Below, in pieces: positions 1-8,861 of a stretch of DNA of 64,000 nucleotides. The stretch is taken from positions 1 through 64,000 of the forward strand of contig NZ_FNFZ01000013.1 of the NCBI RefSeq assembly GCF_900101015.1. The letters are read 5' to 3'. A program made the translations under genes and the position numbers. How positions within the stretch are numbered: position 1 is the first letter of the stretch; each line of letters starts with the position of its first letter. This stretch comes from Sarcina sp. DSM 11001. Lineage in GTDB: Bacteria > Bacillota > Clostridia > Lachnospirales > Lachnospiraceae. The notes beneath the pieces were generated by a model, which was not told where the DNA came from, searched no databases, and saw only the letters and a program-made list of their open reading frames with translations.

Positions 1-184
1 TACAATGGGATAGAGGGTGCGCGTTACACCCGGCTGTGGTAAATGTGGTGTGATCTCCATTGAACAGTGAAGGATACATATTATATTAAAATATTTGTAT
101 ATAGTTTAATGATTTATATGTATTTCATGACGTAGTTAGTATCATTAGAAAAGATCCTTGGTGTTATCCCTTTCGAATGAACAA

Positions 185-265
185 GGGGACGGAAACAAAA
201 GGACCGTCCCCATGTTTGTGCCATGTTTCATTGAGCAAGTGGACAGATACAAAAGGACCGTCCCC
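185..265. repeat. Two GGGGACGG-family hairpin repeats
   Basis: The first unit (185-212) is GGGGACGG, a loop containing AAACAAAAGGA, then CCGTCCCC, which gives an 8-bp perfect stem. The second unit (241-265) keeps the loop and right arm, but its left arm has drifted to GTGGACAG. Both are followed by CATGTTTG. Relatives occur at 2881, 7862, 8870, 8930, 26193, 26240 and 26290. Confidence 0.75.
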
Positions 266-290
266 ATGTTTGACCCCCATGTTTGAGGCT

Positions 291-323
291 GCATTGTACT
301 TCAGGGGAAATGTCAGGAAATAA
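291..323. repeat. Short dispersed repeat, copy 1
   Basis: The sequence GCATTGTACTTCAGG, followed by AAATGTCAGGAAA after a short variable run, is found here and at 4063-4096. Both copies lie shortly before the next plus-strand gene. The function is unknown; it could be a shared leader or a remnant of a small repeat element. Confidence 0.6.
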
Positions 324-349
324 ACTATTTTTGAAGGAAAAAGGTGGAT

Positions 350-1570
350 ATGGGTAAAACAATAAAGGTGAAAAGACTGACTGCTGCGCAATTTCGAAAA
401 GAACTGCGAAGTTATACGAGAGAAGATCTCTCATCCCTTCTGGAGGGTGTGTATACTACTTCCCCGGAAGCTGCCAATTATTTCAATATCCGAATAAAAG
501 GCACAGACTTTGAATCAGCCCTTCTGAAAGAAGTAAAAGAGAACCTTCGAGATTGCTTCTACACAAAAAGGGGGAAAGCAAAGTTGAACCTGCCGCGCGC
601 AAAAGAAGTGATCAGTGATTTTGAAAAGGCTGGACCGAGTTTACAGGGCATTATAGATCTGAGGCTCTGCTGCCTGGAATATGGGATAGATATCATCAAC
701 AATTACACCCGCCTTCCCAGCTCTTTGTTCAGTAGTACCGACCGCATGCTCCAATCTATTGGCAAAGTTTTCCAGAATATTGATGATTCTGAGGAAGGAA
801 CCCTGCTTGCGGATCAGTTCCGCGGCCGTTTGGAAAATGCAGTGAAAGGCTATAATCTGGAAGAGCAATGGTTTTTTGACCAGCTGGAAAAAGAATTGAG
901 GGAAATGCGCTGGCTTTCTGCATCTTCTGCCGGTAGTGAAGAGGCTGTTTCCTCTTCTGTGAAAGAATATGCGGATAGTGTACTGGCGCCTCTGACCGAT
1001 TCTGCGCCAGTTCTGCCGGAGGAGGACGTCACACTCTATTATGATCTGTGGTTTCCCCTGCTTGATTTTGTAAATGAAAGATGTCATATTAACGAGCTCC
1101 GTGATCTGCACCAGCAGCCGGAACTGGATCCTGCAGAGGTTAAGGATATTGCCGATGCACTCTGGGCTGATGTCACTCTCATTGATGAGTATCTGGCAGG
1201 TCCCGGTGCGGGACTTTCCCCGGAACACAAGAGTATTGTTTCCGGATGGAAGAACTGCGTCTCCGGGCGATTTGTTCTTGAAAGACACCTGAAAAAGGGA
1301 TCGATCCTGATTTCCATTGAAGATAATACCGTTTATCAGGTTCGAGGCATCAAGTCCAGCTGGGAAGAAATGTTCTTCTACATGCAGCCCCCTATCATGA
1401 TTGTTGCCACACTCCTGCCCTATCGAGGGATCATCATTTCCGACGGGCTGGTCTCGTCAATGCCGCTTTCGTTTGGAGGCGGTATCAAAAAAACGTTCAG
1501 GGATCAATATAATTCGGCAAAAACGCGAAAACAGATCATCACTTCCCTTCCATCTGCAGCAGGGTGTTGA
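350..1570 (+). CDS. DUF6155-like N-terminal domain protein
   Basis: This is a soluble protein of about 406 residues. The first ~175 residues resemble the DUF6155 family: a short helical start with a 'xxxELRSYTREDL' segment, then a 'FEKAG...LIDLRLCCLEYGIDIINNY' type region. The remaining ~230 residues match no family I know. No signal peptide or membrane segment is seen. The start may be ATG at 350 or GTG at 344; a GAAGGA element at 333-338 fits the GTG better, whereas AAGGTGG lies just before the ATG. The gene stands alone upstream of the oxidoreductase at 1687. The role is unknown. The coding call is strong and the family call moderate. Confidence 0.75.
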   Translation: MGKTIKVKRLTAAQFRKELRSYTREDLSSLLEGVYTTSPEAANYFNIRIKGTDFESALLKEVKENLRDCFYTKRGKAKLNLPRAKEVISDFEKAGPSLQGIIDLRLCCLEYGIDIINNYTRLPSSLFSSTDRMLQSIGKVFQNIDDSEEGTLLADQFRGRLENAVKGYNLEEQWFFDQLEKELREMRWLSASSAGSEEAVSSSVKEYADSVLAPLTDSAPVLPEEDVTLYYDLWFPLLDFVNERCHINELRDLHQQPELDPAEVKDIADALWADVTLIDEYLAGPGAGLSPEHKSIVSGWKNCVSGRFVLERHLKKGSILISIEDNTVYQVRGIKSSWEEMFFYMQPPIMIVATLLPYRGIIISDGLVSSMPLSFGGGIKKTFRDQYNSAKTRKQIITSLPSAAGC

Positions 1571-1686
1571 AGAACTGCCATAAGACCGCTGGAGATGTGA
1601 CTGCACCTGCGGCGGTGTGAACGGCTATGGCGAGGCTGGCAGCAAGACAGCTATTAACTTAAAAGTAGAGAGAGGAAATATTACTG

Positions 1687-2856
1687 ATGAAAGCATTGCG
1701 AATCGGAGTGATCGGTCTGGGAGATATTGCCCACGCTTATTTATCAAACCTGCAGAAGTATCCGGACGCCGTGGAGTTGTACGCCTGTGCCTGCCGCACG
1801 CCGGCGAAGGCACAGGCCAAAAAGGAAGAGTACGGCTTCCGAAAAGCTTATGCGACCGGTGACGAACTCCTGCAGGATCCTGAGGTGGATCTCGTATTGA
1901 ATCTCACGACTCCGGCGGCGCATTATTCCTACAATATTACCGCCCTGCGCGCCGGAAAGCATGTTTATTCTGAGAAGCCGCTCGCCGCGACGTTTGCGGA
2001 AGGGCAGGAGATCATGAAAGCAGCAGCGGAAAAGGGCTTGTATGTGGGCTGTGCGCCGGACACTTTTATGGGTGCCCGCCTGCAGACCTTCCGCAGACTG
2101 ATGGATGAAGGCGTCACCGGCCAGATCGTTGCGGGAACTGCTAACTGTGTTTCGCATGGCTGGGAGTGGTATCACCCGAGCCCGGCCTTCTTTTATCAGA
2201 AGGGTGCCGGTCCTGTGCTGGATATCGGCCCTTATTATATGACAGCCCTTCTCTCCCTGCTGGGGCCGGTCGAATCTGTCTGTGCCATGGGCGTCCAGCC
2301 GCAAAGGGAGCGTATGATCTATTCCGAGCCCATGAAAGGACAGATGCTGCAGGTGGATCAGGATATTATGACCTCCCTGTCCGCAGTCCTGAAATTCAGG
2401 AGCGGCGCGGTCATCAGCTATAATATGATCTGGGATGCCTGGGATTCGGTCATGCCGCGCCTGGAGCTCTATGGTACAAAGGCAACGCTGGTCATGGCTG
2501 ACGAGGACCCTAACCAGGGCCCCAATATTTTCGGCGGAGATACTCTGGTAAAGAATGCGGAGACCTACCGCTGGAAAAACATGCCGCGGCATGAAGGCGA
2601 CGAGGACATTCCCTGGGAGATCGCCGAGGTAAAGCATGACTTTGCTGCGACCAGCTTCGTTACAAATGACCGCGGGATCGGTCTGATCGACATCGTGCAT
2701 GCGATCGAGGAGGGCCGTCCCTGCCGCGCGAGCGGAGCCATGGCCCTGCACATGCTCGAGGTCAGCGAAGCTATCCTGATCTCAGCAAAGGAAAAACGGT
2801 ACGTACAAGTGAATACTACATTTGAACGCCCCGAGGCAATGCCGCAGAGAGACTGA
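1687..2856 (+). CDS. Gfo/Idh/MocA family oxidoreductase
   Basis: This is an NAD(P)-dependent dehydrogenase of sugar or inositol type, cytoplasmic, 389 residues, normal for the family. The N-terminal Rossmann motif is GVIGLGDIAHAY at residues 7-18, and the family EKP signature (YSEKPLA) is at 94-100. The C-terminal half has the expected substrate domain with a GPVLDIGPYY segment. An AGAGAGG ribosome site precedes the ATG. The substrate cannot be read from sequence. Two blocks of this gene recur as an 84-bp relic at 12416-12499, so a second copy once existed nearby. Confidence 0.93.
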   Translation: MKALRIGVIGLGDIAHAYLSNLQKYPDAVELYACACRTPAKAQAKKEEYGFRKAYATGDELLQDPEVDLVLNLTTPAAHYSYNITALRAGKHVYSEKPLAATFAEGQEIMKAAAEKGLYVGCAPDTFMGARLQTFRRLMDEGVTGQIVAGTANCVSHGWEWYHPSPAFFYQKGAGPVLDIGPYYMTALLSLLGPVESVCAMGVQPQRERMIYSEPMKGQMLQVDQDIMTSLSAVLKFRSGAVISYNMIWDAWDSVMPRLELYGTKATLVMADEDPNQGPNIFGGDTLVKNAETYRWKNMPRHEGDEDIPWEIAEVKHDFAATSFVTNDRGIGLIDIVHAIEEGRPCRASGAMALHMLEVSEAILISAKEKRYVQVNTTFERPEAMPQRD

Positions 2857-2880
2857 CCTCCCTGAAAACAAGGTGAAAAC

Positions 2881-2911
2881 AAGGGACGGTCCTTTTGTTT
2901 CTGTCCCCATG
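2881..2911. repeat. GGGACGG-family hairpin repeat
   Basis: GGGACGG, then TCCTTTTGTTT, then CTGTCCCC form an imperfect stem. This is the reverse orientation of the copy at 185-212. It lies 25 bases after the oxidoreductase stop and could act as a weak terminator, but there is no long T-run. Confidence 0.6.
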
Positions 2912-3084
2912 TTTCCGCATCGAGGAAGTACTCGTCAGCCCTTGACATTTGCGGGTGTAGGAAAAACTGTAATAGATGTCTTTGATTACAAGCGTTTCAA
3001 ACAGGCGAATAAGTTAGGCCAGACTTTTTTATTATGAAGGGGAAGCATCTGACAGGAATTCCGGAAGTCATCTGGAGGTGATCG

Positions 3085-4011
3085 ATGTATAGTGAAAAAA
3101 TAACCGTCGGGGCGGGAACAGACTATCCCCTGAAAGGCCTTCTGACGCTTCCGGATGATCTTTCAGGGCCGGTGCCGGCTGTCGTAATGGTTCATGGTTC
3201 CGGTGCCAGCAACATGGACGAAAAGGTGATGAAGCTGAAACCCTTTAAGGATCTTGCGGAAGGTCTCGCGGGGCACGGTGTCGCTTCCCTCCGCTACGAT
3301 AAGCGCACCTATGCGCATGGGTTCAAACTGATCCGTCAGAAAAACTTCACGGTCACAGTAAAGGAAGAGACGATTGAAGATGCGCTTCTGGCCATTAATA
3401 TGTTAAAGAACGACCCCAGGATCGACTGCAATCGTATTTTCATTCTCGGCCACAGCATGGGCGCCATGCTGGCACCCAGGATCGACGCGGAGGGCGCGGA
3501 CGTAAAGGGCCTTATCATGATTGCCGGGACACCTTATCGTCTGGAAGATATTGTGCTCAGGCAGCTGAAACAGGCCGGGCGCGGAAGATCGATCCTGAAA
3601 CGGATCATCAGGATGGAATACAGGTTTTACCGCAAAAAATTCCGGGGACTCTACGAGTTGAGCGACGAAGAGGCAAAGAAAAAGAAGTTCGCGGGAAATC
3701 TGACACTCTATTATTTCAAGGAGATGGGCCAGAGAACAGCAGCCGATTATCTTCTGGCAAGTGAAAAGCCGGCCTTAATCCTGCAGGGTGGAAAGGATTT
3801 CCAGGTGCTCGCCGGGCGGGACTACCGGATGTTCAAAAAACTCCTGGCCGGCAGGGCCAATACTCGATTCAAACTGTATCCTGCCCTGAACCATCTTTTC
3901 GTCAAGGGAATCTACGATGATATCCTGAAAGCCTCCAAAGAGTACAAGGTCGAGCGGCATATCCCGGAAGAGGTGATCGGAGATATTGCCGCCTTTATCA
4001 GGGGCGCGTGA
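3085..4011 (+). CDS. Alpha/beta hydrolase
   Basis: This is a cytoplasmic serine hydrolase of the dienelactone hydrolase/prolyl oligopeptidase-like group, 308 residues. The oxyanion motif HGSG is at residues 37-40 and the nucleophile elbow GHSMG at 122-126 (Ser124). Later LQGGKD supplies a likely acid residue and LNHLF a likely catalytic His. A helical cap of about 60 residues lies between the elbow and the acid. The TGGAGGTG ribosome site is well placed before the ATG. It is probably an esterase; the substrate is unknown. No operon partner is obvious. Confidence 0.92.
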   Translation: MYSEKITVGAGTDYPLKGLLTLPDDLSGPVPAVVMVHGSGASNMDEKVMKLKPFKDLAEGLAGHGVASLRYDKRTYAHGFKLIRQKNFTVTVKEETIEDALLAINMLKNDPRIDCNRIFILGHSMGAMLAPRIDAEGADVKGLIMIAGTPYRLEDIVLRQLKQAGRGRSILKRIIRMEYRFYRKKFRGLYELSDEEAKKKKFAGNLTLYYFKEMGQRTAADYLLASEKPALILQGGKDFQVLAGRDYRMFKKLLAGRANTRFKLYPALNHLFVKGIYDDILKASKEYKVERHIPEEVIGDIAAFIRGA

Positions 4012-4062
4012 ACGCAGGACAGGGGACGTACCCTGACGGTAATATGGAGAATACCAGAGGGT

Positions 4063-4096
4063 GCATTGTACTTCAGGAAAAATGTCAGGAAAGTAA
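4063..4096. repeat. Short dispersed repeat, copy 2
   Basis: This is a second copy of the element at 291-323: GCATTGTACTTCAGG, then AAATGTCAGGAAA. It lies about 70 bases before the methyltransferase start. Confidence 0.6.
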
Positions 4097-4167
4097 AAAG
4101 ATAGCAACATATTCTTTCGCTTAACTGATAAATGTGATTTATGAACAGTCAGCCATGGAGAGGAAGC

Positions 4168-4959
4168 ATGTTAATAACAGACAGCAGGATCGATGCCGGA
4201 AAAGCTTTTGACTGGGGAAGAACTTCCGGGGATTATGCAAAGTACAGAGACATCTATCCGGATGTGTTTTACAAGAAGATCGTTGACAGAGGTCTCTGTG
4301 TAGAGGGACAGGAGGTCCTGGACCTGGGAACAGGTACCGGTGTTCTTCCCCGCAATATGTATCGGTATGGAGCGCACTGGACAGGAACAGATATTTCTCC
4401 GGAACAGATCGAAGCAGCAAGGCGTTTGGCAGAAGCAGGGAATATGAAGATTGATTTCATGGCGATTCCTGCAGAGCAGATTGATTTCCCAAAGGAGTGT
4501 TTTGATGTGATCACTGCCTGCCAGTGTTTCTGGTACTTTGATCATGAAAAGGTAGTGCCAAAACTCGCAGAGATATTAAAACCGGAGGGCAGGCTGTTGA
4601 TCCTGTATATGGCCTGGTTGCCATTTGAAGATGAAATCGCCGGGAAAAGCGAGAAGCTTGTATTAAAATACAGCCCTGACTGGTCAGGTGCCGGAGAGAC
4701 AAGGCACCCTATCCGGATCCCCAATATTACTTATGAGTACTTCGAAATGGCTGATCATGAGGAATATGACATAATGGTACAATTCACTAAGGAATCCTGG
4801 CATGGACGGATGAAAGCGTGCAGGGGAGTGGGTGCATCTTTAGATGAGGAAGAACTGGAAAAATGGGATGAAGAGCACAGGGCGTTGCTGGATAAGATTG
4901 CGCCGGAAGAGTTTGAAGTGCTGCATTATGCAGCATTGACAGTACTTCGAAAAAAGTGA
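4168..4959 (+). CDS. Class I SAM-dependent methyltransferase
   Basis: This is a cytoplasmic methyltransferase of the UbiE/Methyltransf_11 type, 263 residues. Motif I is LDLGTGTGVL at residues 51-60, followed by WTGTDISPEQIEAA (SAM-binding acidic loop) and a FDVITACQCFWYFDHE motif IV region. The start at 4168 is chosen because GAGAGGAA precedes it closely; an in-frame ATG at 4141 lacks a site. The acceptor substrate is unknown. A near-identical but broken copy of its 5' part lies at 5207-5400. Confidence 0.92.
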   Translation: MLITDSRIDAGKAFDWGRTSGDYAKYRDIYPDVFYKKIVDRGLCVEGQEVLDLGTGTGVLPRNMYRYGAHWTGTDISPEQIEAARRLAEAGNMKIDFMAIPAEQIDFPKECFDVITACQCFWYFDHEKVVPKLAEILKPEGRLLILYMAWLPFEDEIAGKSEKLVLKYSPDWSGAGETRHPIRIPNITYEYFEMADHEEYDIMVQFTKESWHGRMKACRGVGASLDEEELEKWDEEHRALLDKIAPEEFEVLHYAALTVLRKK

Positions 4960-5105
4960 GAGAGATTTGGGATGTTGTTGACATTCCAATGAAAACAATT
5001 CATTTAAGCCTTGACTATGGAAACAGATCCTGAATTGAAAGAACAGAAACAGGAATCCAGAATTAATATACAAATATCAGTGATTTTGAGACAAGGGAGA
5101 TGATT

Positions 5106-5204
5106 ATGTCATCACAATCAGGCACAGGTAAAGCAAAAACAAAGGCTGCTTCTAAATAGAAGCAGCCGGAACTGGATATTAATAAGCTGATCAATATTGC
5201 ATAA
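5106..5204 (+). pseudogene. Small ORF remnant with an in-frame stop
   Basis: From ATG 5106 (or 5100) a Lys/Ala-rich peptide of 17 residues runs to a TAG at 5157. The frame then stays open for another 15 codons (KQPELDINKLINIA) to TAA. A GGGAG element precedes the start. The interrupting TAG lies inside a perfect hairpin (5144-5167), so this may instead be non-coding RNA structure or a terminator. I do not recognise the peptide. Confidence 0.35.
5144..5167. terminator. Perfect hairpin after the methyltransferase
   Basis: GGCTGCTTCTA pairs with TAGAAGCAGCC over a two-base AA loop, an 11-bp perfect stem. No T-run follows on the plus strand. It could act in RNA stability or termination. Confidence 0.4.
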
Positions 5205-5206
5205 GC

Positions 5207-5400
5207 ATGTTGATAACAGACAGCAGGATCGATGCCGGAAAAGCTTTTGACTGGGGAAGAACTTCCGGGGATTATGCAAAGTACAGAGACATCTATCCGG
5301 ATGTGTTTACAAGCAGATCTTTGACAGAGGACTCTGTTTGGAGGGGCAGGAGGCAGATTGATTTCCCAAAGAAGAGTTTTGATGTGATCATTGCCTGTCC
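5207..5400 (+). pseudogene. Truncated duplicate of the 4168 methyltransferase
   Basis: About the first 100 bases match the intact gene except for TTA to TTG at codon 2. A T is then missing from the TGTTTTAC run, shifting the frame. Next, about 150 bases covering motif I and the SAM loop are deleted, so a segment ending GGGGCAGGAG is joined directly to GCAGATTGATTTCCC. Similarity ends near 5395, just before the convergent lipoprotein gene. It cannot encode a working methyltransferase. Confidence 0.85.
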
Positions 5401-5422
5401 GCACCAGATCATCTCTAATGCG

Positions 5423-6529
5423 CTAATTCATGGCGGAGTCCAGATAGGCATCCTGGATCTCCTGGGCGATATCGGAGTAATTATCCATGAGCTTGCCGGC
5501 CCAGCCTTCATATGTGCTGTAGGAGTCTCCTCTGGAGTTCATGAGTTCTGCCATTTTTCCGACGCCCTCGTTGCATATCTCGGCAAGTTTTCCGACTTTG
5601 TCGTTGCATATTTCAGCAAGTTTTCCGATATCGGAAACGCCGGAGGCTTCGGAGCGGTATTGGCTTACCAGACCCGGTACTGCCTTTTCCATCTTTTCAG
5701 TATATGTATCAAGGATAGACTGGTAGGAACTGTTGTCTCCGTCAGTGCTGCTGCGGTCATTGTTGTCGAGGTCAGTGTTGTTGCCGGCGCTGTTCGCACC
5801 GCTTACGTTTCTGCTGTCGGTGCTGTTTGCACTGTTTGCACTGTTTCCGCTGATATGGGCAATCTCTGTTTTGTGATTCTGGATGTAGGGGCTTTCTTCC
5901 TGCGATTTCACAAAAAATAAGGGGATCTCATTCGCTTTTGCTCTTCCGGTCATAGGATCAAATTCAACGAATTCAAAGGTATTATCATCCAGGATGTAGA
6001 TAATGTAGGGCTTTTTTGTTCCGGATTCTATTTCGACGAGTTTATTCTTATCGGCATCATATTGATAGATTGTGTCTGTTTTCAGCAGGAAACAGTCGTA
6101 TTCATCGTCCGTTTCATACGGCGCATAAGTACCGCCTTTGGGGATCGTGTCCAGGTAGATGAAGCGTCCGTCGGAGCCAAAGCTCAGATAAGTTGCGCGA
6201 TAGAAGCTCTCGAGGTCTTTGTTATCGTGGACGTCAACGACTTTGTTCCTGACAAGCACGCCGCTGACTTCCCACAGCTGTCCGCCCAGAATGTCATATC
6301 CTTCAGCGCCTTTCTGATCATCCGGATCTGTCTGCGCATCCTGCGAATTCTCTGAAAATGATGTATTTGATGTATTTTTGCCAATGCCTTCTGCTTCAAT
6401 GTTTGGTGAATCTGCAGTAGGCCTGCCGGAGGAAGCTGTGTTTTTACCTGTCGTACTGTTTCCGCATGCCGTCAGGAGGAATATGATCACAGCACAAAGG
6501 GATAATAGTTTGAGTGCCTTCCTTTTCAT
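5423..6529 (-). CDS. Putative lipoprotein, function unknown
   Basis: This is a secreted lipoprotein of about 368 residues. A type II signal peptide is evident: basic MKRKALK start, hydrophobic core, lipobox LLTACG. A Thr/Ser/Asn-rich linker follows, then a mixed domain and a helical C-terminus with three related blocks of the form VGKLAEICN / VGKMAELMN. The start at 6529 has AGGAG upstream; longer in-frame starts would translate the upstream repeat array. It follows another lipoprotein gene (6706-7761) on the same strand, and the two may be co-transcribed. No family was recognised. Confidence 0.8.
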   Translation of the reverse strand: MKRKALKLLSLCAVIIFLLTACGNSTTGKNTASSGRPTADSPNIEAEGIGKNTSNTSFSENSQDAQTDPDDQKGAEGYDILGGQLWEVSGVLVRNKVVDVHDNKDLESFYRATYLSFGSDGRFIYLDTIPKGGTYAPYETDDEYDCFLLKTDTIYQYDADKNKLVEIESGTKKPYIIYILDDNTFEFVEFDPMTGRAKANEIPLFFVKSQEESPYIQNHKTEIAHISGNSANSANSTDSRNVSGANSAGNNTDLDNNDRSSTDGDNSSYQSILDTYTEKMEKAVPGLVSQYRSEASGVSDIGKLAEICNDKVGKLAEICNEGVGKMAELMNSRGDSYSTYEGWAGKLMDNYSDIAQEIQDAYLDSAMN

Positions 6530-6540
6530 CTTCTCTTTTC

Positions 6541-6670
6541 TCCTCATTTTTACAAAGAGCATTTTTACAAAGAGCATTTTTTTAAAGAGTTTTTTTCAAA
6601 GAACATTTTTTAAAGAGTTTTTTTCAAAGAGCTTTCTTGCAATGAGCCTTTACAATAAGCCTTTTTAATA
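6541..6670. repeat. Degenerate tandem repeat after lipoprotein 6706
   Basis: Units of about 17-20 bases resembling TTTTTACAAAGAGCA recur six to seven times with drift (CAAAGAGCA, AAAGAGTTT, CAAAGAACA, CAATGAGCC, AATAAGCC). The array fills the gap between the two lipoprotein genes and reads into the possible N-terminal extension of the downstream one. Confidence 0.7.
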
Positions 6671-6705
6671 AGCCCTTAACATTATGCCCTGTATAAAACA
6701 TGTTC

Positions 6706-7761
6706 TTAGAAGTTGTATCCGTTTTCTCCGGGCAAGTGATCATAAGGAGAACAGACTTTGTCATAGTGCAGAGTTGCCACTTTTCCGTCGATTATGTTGA
6801 AAAACCAATTGTTACCGTGACGCATTTCTGTGTTAATGCCGCCGAAGTTAAGCGTATAGCTGCCTGTCTCGGGGCCAAAGTAGTTGTACTCGCCGGGGGC
6901 TCCTCCTGTGGCTCCAGTAGCACTTTCGGATATTACTTTACCATCGTTAAAATAGATGGTGTGCTCACTGGACGAATTCTTCCCTAACAAGTCTCTGAAT
7001 GTTGATCGAACATTCCAGTAGCCCTGAATCCCCTCATCGATTTCCTCAATGGTGAAATACTTGTCTTTTTCAAGTTTGATCGAGTCCCCCTCCAGTGTGT
7101 AAGGGATCTCCATCTCAGAACCGTCAGCCATGGTGATGAGGATTTTTTTGTCATCGACAGTAAAGGCGAAGGTGTTGCTTCCGTTGTCATGCTTTCCGTT
7201 TCCGTCATAAGAAACCTGGGCAATTTCAGCTTCCTCGTCTGTAAAGCTGATTTTGTTCAGAATCGTATTGGAACCTCCATTGAAAAGCCAAGTCTTTCCA
7301 TTGAGTGCCTGCAGCACAGGGCCATATTTCTGGATCATCAGCTCCTTATTGGCAGAACGGATCTTTTCCTGAGAATCTTTAAAATCGGGGATTGACTCGA
7401 AAATAGCAATTGCGCCCTCATAATCGCCTGCTTCGAGCAATGAGGATGCCGTATTATAATCACATTCGCTCACGTAATTTGCGCTGTTTTCATAATCACC
7501 CAGCTCTGCAAAGGCTTTTTTTGCCTCCTCATACTTACCGGCATCAAACAAAGTCCTGGCCGCTTCATACCTGCAGGTCATGACCATGTCCTGACTGTTT
7601 TCGTAGTCTCCCAGCTCTGTGAACTTTTCGGCAGCCTCTTCGAACTGGCCGTTCTCATACATGGACATGGCCTTCTTGTAATCCCCGCCTTTTCCGCAGC
7701 CGGTTAAAATCACAGCAGCTATCAGCAGCATACACAGGGATGCACATATTCTTTTTTTCAT
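6706..7761 (-). CDS. Lipoprotein with TPR-like repeats
   Basis: This is an extracytoplasmic lipoprotein of 351 residues. The signal peptide ends in lipobox LTGCG. Residues ~28-135 hold three TPR-like units, each with the pattern 'Y..G.FEEA...F.ELGDYENS', a repeat common in Clostridial surface lipoproteins. The C-terminal ~200 residues form a beta-rich domain with a 'TIYFNDGKV' segment typical of lipocalin-like or stress-type domains. GGGAGGAA precedes the ATG. Probable role: cell-envelope binding or sensing; partner unknown. Confidence 0.85.
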   Translation of the reverse strand: MKKRICASLCMLLIAAVILTGCGKGGDYKKAMSMYENGQFEEAAEKFTELGDYENSQDMVMTCRYEAARTLFDAGKYEEAKKAFAELGDYENSANYVSECDYNTASSLLEAGDYEGAIAIFESIPDFKDSQEKIRSANKELMIQKYGPVLQALNGKTWLFNGGSNTILNKISFTDEEAEIAQVSYDGNGKHDNGSNTFAFTVDDKKILITMADGSEMEIPYTLEGDSIKLEKDKYFTIEEIDEGIQGYWNVRSTFRDLLGKNSSSEHTIYFNDGKVISESATGATGGAPGEYNYFGPETGSYTLNFGGINTEMRHGNNWFFNIIDGKVATLHYDKVCSPYDHLPGENGYNF

Positions 7762-8124
7762 AATTTGTTTTTCCTCCCATGATGAATATTTAGAAAAGAG
7801 ATTCTATACGGATATAATAAAAACATTCAGGATCTAATTGGTGGGCTGAGAGCCCACTCTCGGGGACGGTTTTTTATTTCCGTCCCATTTTTCTGCGTGG
7901 GGATTTTTGTCTGAATTCAGCGGGCTGACATACCCCGCCTTCAGGCGGAAACACAACAACGCTCCTGAGGGGCTTAATCAAACCACCAGCATTTGATAAG
8001 ATACTGTTTTATGATAAGATTCAAATAAAAAATACAGGCTGTCCATGTGCCTGCGTGATGCTGCCCATTGTGTATCAGGAGAAAAAAACCTTGAAAAAAA
8101 GGGGAACTGAAGGAGACGTCGATA
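7762..8124. other. Intergenic region with three hairpins
   Basis: No gene was found. A GTGGGCT/AGCCCAC hairpin lies at 7841-7857, a GGGACGG-family hairpin at 7863-7886, and a CCGCCT/AGGCGG hairpin near 7936-7950. The last resembles hairpins seen near IS200/IS605-type ends, but no transposase is nearby. Confidence 0.5.
7863..7886. repeat. GGGACGG-family hairpin repeat
   Basis: GGGACGG (7863-7869) pairs with CCGTCCC (7880-7886) around a T-rich loop. A TTTTT run follows shortly after on the plus strand, so termination is possible. Confidence 0.6.
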
Positions 8125-8861
8125 ATGGGGAGAAAACTTCCGCTTGGAATCCAGGGGTTTCAGAAACTCAGAGAAGAAAATTTCCTGTATGTAGATAAAA
8201 CAGAATATATTTTTCGGCTGGTCCACGATAATGTACCTTTTTTCCTGAGCAGGCCCAGAAGGTTTGGAAAGAGTCTTCTTTTGAACACATTGAAAGCATA
8301 TTGGGAAGGAAAGAAAGATCTGTTTTCGGGGCTTGCCATTGAAAAACTGGAAGAAGGAAATGCAGATGCCTGGAAAGCTCATCCGGTATTCTATTTTGAT
8401 TTTAACGGAGTAAATTATCAGGAAAAAGGATCCCTGGAGCGTGCTTTGGAGTTTCAGCTTCAGAGATGGGAAGAGAAGTTTGCATCTGTTAATGATCACA
8501 ATACTCCTGGAGAAAGATTTCAAAAGCTTTTAATAACAGCCCGGGAGAAAACCGGACTTCGCTGTGTGATTCTTGTAGATGAATATGATAAGCCGCTTTT
8601 GGCTGTTGTGGAAAAACCGGAGCTGCAGGAACATAACAAGGAGGTTTTTACAGGGTTTTCAGTATACTGAAGAGCTACGATGAATATATACAGTTTATTT
8701 TTATCACTGGAGTCTCAAAGTTCCATAAAGTCAGTATTTTCAGTGATCTGAACCAGTTGACGGACATTTCCCTTTCAAAGCAGTATGCGGGGTTATGCGG
8801 TATAACCGATACCGAACTAAAACAATATTTTGAAAAAGAAATTGCGGATCTTGCCGGAGAC
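8125..8861 (+). pseudogene. AAA-ATPase-like / PD-(D/E)XK nuclease family gene, broken
   Basis: The first 181 residues match the AAA-ATPase_like (DUF1703-type) family: conserved LPLGIQGFQKLREENFLYVDKT start, Walker-A-like RPRRFGKSLLLNTL, and LVDEYDKPL Walker B. At 8656-8659 a T appears lost from a run, and the frame changes. In the other frame the protein continues with SILKSYDEYIQFIFITGVSKF and LTDISLSKQYAGLCGIT to about 8855, where repeats replace it. The C-terminal half and the nuclease domain are missing. These proteins are usually multicopy in Clostridia. Confidence 0.85.

Larger units (their letters stand above)
1..343. other. Intergenic region with repeats, no gene seen
   Basis: No convincing coding sequence was found. 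The first 160 bases are AT-rich with no clear promoter pair. From 185 onward the region carries two copies of the dispersed GGGGACGG/CCGTCCCC hairpin family, then a short element at 291-323 that recurs at 4063-4096. Confidence 0.5.

Noticed and set aside
2940-3037. A 71-codon frame containing AGVGKTV, like a P-loop
   Set aside because: The frame begins inside the oxidoreductase end and crosses a repeat, lacks a ribosome site, and only seven residues resemble a P-loop.
5207-5920. A 237-codon plus-strand frame joining the methyltransferase copy to later sequence
   Set aside because: Only the first ~35 codons resemble the methyltransferase; the rest is antisense to the lipoprotein at 5423-6529.
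7930-7990. Possible IS200/IS605 end hairpin (CCGCCT-TC-AGGCGG)
   Set aside because: No tnpA, tnpB or omega-RNA-like partner is nearby; a 6-bp stem is too short to support the call.
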